The notes beneath the pieces are model-generated. The model was not told the origin of the DNA. It ran no database searches and saw nothing but the letters and a program-made list of their open reading frames with translations. This document shows, piece by piece, positions 62,741 to 64,000 of a DNA stretch of 64,000 bases (position 1 is its first letter; each line of letters begins with the position of its first letter). The DNA lies in assembly GCA_964036315.1 (NCBI GenBank), contig OZ038509.1, positions 30,396,968 through 30,460,967 on the forward strand. The letters run 5' to 3'. The DNA comes from Acanthosepion esculentum (lineage: Eukaryota; Mollusca; Cephalopoda; Sepiida; Sepiidae). A program made the translations under genes and the position numbers.

Positions 62741-64000
62741 TAAAATCAAATGGAATTATAGCAGATTTTGTTATTTTTCAATTGAAAATGTTAAAATCAA
62801 ATGTAATTATAGCAGATTTTGTTATGTTTCAATTGAAAATGTTAAAATCAAATGGAATTATAGCAGATTTTGTTATTTTTCAATTGAAAATGTTAAAATC
62901 ATATGTAATTATAGCAGATTTTGTTATGTTTCAATTGAAAATGTTACAATCAAATGGAATTATAGCAGATTTTGTTATGTTTCAATTGATAATGTTATAA
63001 TCAAATGGAATTATAGCAGATTTTGTTATGTTTCAATTGAAAATGTTAAAATCAAATGGAATTATAGGAGATTTTGTTATGTTTCAATTGAAAATGTTAC
63101 AATCAAATGGAATTATAGCAGATTTTGTTATTTTCAATTGAAAATGTTACAATCAAATGGAATTATAGTAGCTTTTGTTATTTTCAATTGAAAATTTTTA
63201 AATCAAATGGAATTATAGCAGATTTTGTTATGTTTCAATTGAAAATGTTAAAATCAAATGGAATTATAGCAGATTTTGTTATGTTTCAATTGAAAATGTT
63301 AAAATCAAATGGAATTATAGCAGATTTTGTTATTTTCAATTGAAAATTTTTATACCAAATGGAATTATAGCAGATTTTGTTACGTTTCAATAAAAAATGT
63401 TAAAATCAAATGGAATTATAGCAGATTTTGTTATTTTTCAATTGAAAATGTTAAAATCAAATGTAATTATAGCAGATTTTGTTATGTTTCAATACAAAAT
63501 GTTACAATCAAATGGAATTATAGCAGATTTTGTTATTTTCAATTTAAAATGTTAAAATCAAATGGAATTATAGCAGATTTTGTTATTTTCAATTGAAAAT
63601 GTTACAATCAAATGGAATTATAGCAGATTTTGTTATTTTTCAATTGAAAATGTTAAAATCAAATGTAATTATAGCAGATTTTGTTATGTTTCAATTGAAA
63701 ATGATAAATCAAATGGAATTATAGCAGATTTTGTTATTTTTCAATTGAAAATTTTAAAATCAAATGTAATTATAGCAGATTTTGTTATGTTTCAATAGAA
63801 AATGTTAAAATCAAATGGAATTATAGCAGATTTTGTTATGTTTCAATTGAAAAGGTTAAAATCCAATGGAATTATAGTAGATTTTGTTATGTTTCAATTG
63901 AAAATGTTAAAATCAAATGTAATTATAGCAGATTTTGTTATGTTTCAATTGAAAATGTTAAAATCAAATGGAATTATAGCAGATTTTGTTATTTTTCAAT
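62741..64000 (+). repeat. Most degenerate satellite at the window's right edge
   Basis: Single-copy changes cluster here: TCATATGTAATT near 62,900, CAATTGATAATGTTATAATC near 62,985, TAGTAGCTTTTG near 63,168, ATTTTTATACCAAATGG near 63,345, TTACGTTTCAATAAAAAATG near 63,381, CAATACAAAATG near 63,492, CAATTTAAAATG near 63,541, CAATAGAAAATG near 63,792, GAAAAGGTTAAAATCC near 63,848 and TAGTAGATTTTG near 63,878. The sequence is still satellite at base 64,000, so the array edge is not reached. Confidence 0.85.

Larger units (their letters stand above)
1..64000 (+). repeat. 51-bp satellite array spanning the entire window
   Basis: The window consists only of tandem copies of a roughly 51-bp AT-rich unit, all head to tail on the + strand. 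Each unit has a 12-bp perfect palindrome TTTCAATTGAAA (unit positions 1-12), then a TTAAAATC or TTACAATC motif (16-23), AAATGGAATTATA (24-36), GCAGAT or GGAGAT (37-42) and TTTTGTTATG (42-51). The consensus has 11 G/C in 51 and no CpG. Read in one frame it gives the 17-residue period MFQLKMLKSNGIIADFV; in the next frame it gives a period containing SIENVKIKWNYSRFCYV. The third forward frame and all three reverse frames carry a stop in every ordinary unit. I found no stretch of even 100 bp that is not made of this unit, and no inverted block. Size, homogeneity and HOR structure fit a eukaryotic satellite; the taxon cannot be told from sequence alone. Confidence 0.98.
56430..64000 (+). repeat. 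Diverged T29 subfamily zone
   Basis: From about 56,440 a large share of units read AAATGTAATTATAGC (T at unit position 29) instead of AAATGGAATT. Before this point I noted only single examples, near 12,709 and 32,516. The T29 units usually alternate with G29 units joined by GTTATTTTTCAATTG (T at position 51). The zone also has short units with GATAAATC (57,557, 60,655, 63,703) or CATAAATC (59,488), a TTAAATC unit near 62,130, CAATGGAAAATTTTAAAATC junctions near 57,597, 59,528 and 60,695, and seven CAATAAAAAATG units. Heterogeneity is higher and long open frames are rarer than in zones C and D. Confidence 0.87.

Noticed and set aside
1..64000. CRISPR array
   Set aside because: Repeats are directly adjacent, with no unique spacers of constant length. 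The variable sites are point alleles within one unit, and no cas gene is present.
1..64000. Leucine-rich-repeat-like or ice-binding-like protein suggested by the 17-residue period MFQLKMLKSNGIIADFV
   Set aside because: The resemblance is superficial. The second frame is equally open with an unrelated sequence, and frame is lost at every HOR boundary.
1..64000. Telomeric repeat or rDNA spacer
   Set aside because: The unit does not resemble short G-rich telomere repeats, and no rRNA sequence or promoter-like unique region is seen.
1..64000. Transposon or LTR remnants
   Set aside because: No terminal inverted repeats, target-site duplications, coding domains or long poly-A tracts break the periodicity anywhere I read. 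CAATTG palindromes are part of every unit and are not element ends.
1..64000. Promoter-like TATA motifs (TTATAGCAG, TTATATTC) and rho-independent terminators
   Set aside because: They recur in every unit because the DNA is AT-rich and repeated. None is placed before a gene, and no GC-rich stem followed by a T run is present.
1..64000. Assigning a species or a named satellite family
   Set aside because: I do not recognise the 51-bp unit with confidence, and nothing non-repetitive is present to place it.

Overview
The whole 64 kb window is one uninterrupted, head-to-tail satellite DNA array. I see no protein gene, RNA gene, transposon, CRISPR array or unique sequence in it. The basic unit is 51 bp (shorter and longer variants of 49, 50 and 52 bp occur), about 22% G+C, with roughly 1,250 units in all, every one in the same orientation. 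A megasatellite of this size, with layered higher-order repeats (HORs), points to a eukaryotic heterochromatic or centromere-like region from a long-read assembly. Nothing in the sequence identifies the species, and I do not name one.

Numbering the unit from the first T of its palindromic core TTTCAATTGAAA, the recurrent variant sites are 16 (T/G), 15 and 18 (G/T and A/T, the ATTTTTAAATC subtype), 19 (A/C), 29 (G/T), 32/34, 38 (C/G) and 51 (G, T, A, C or deleted). Combinations of these alleles mark HOR blocks. Blocks were found by matching rare alleles and checking that several markers give the same offset.

Layout. (A) 1-12,681: a 3,094-bp block partly repeated, a 659-bp 13-mer, then a ladder of related periods of 1,879, 2,029, 1,218 and 1,166 bp marked by a rare CG. 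(B) 12,682-37,375: perfect 305-bp 6-mer HORs, a 3,100-bp tandem duplication, and interlocking copies at offsets 1,778, 1,321, 5,228-5,230, 5,331, 3,554 and 2,487-2,589 bp. (C) 37,375-44,537: the most regular zone, almost all 51-bp units, cut by isolated 50-bp units into segments of exactly 51n-1 bp. (D) 44,538 to about 56,430: mosaic of zone C-like segments and zone A/B-like blocks, with offsets 2,942, 3,555, 4,320 and 812 bp. (E) about 56,430-64,000: a diverging subfamily rich in T29, short units and broken palindromic cores, as expected closer to an array edge.

Many long forward open frames exist, up to 905 codons. They are a by-product of 51 = 3 x 17 with two stop-free forward frames, not genes. 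The interest of the window lies in its repeat architecture: nested duplications of different ages, a cassette reused at about 15 places, and one haplotype scattered over 53 kb.
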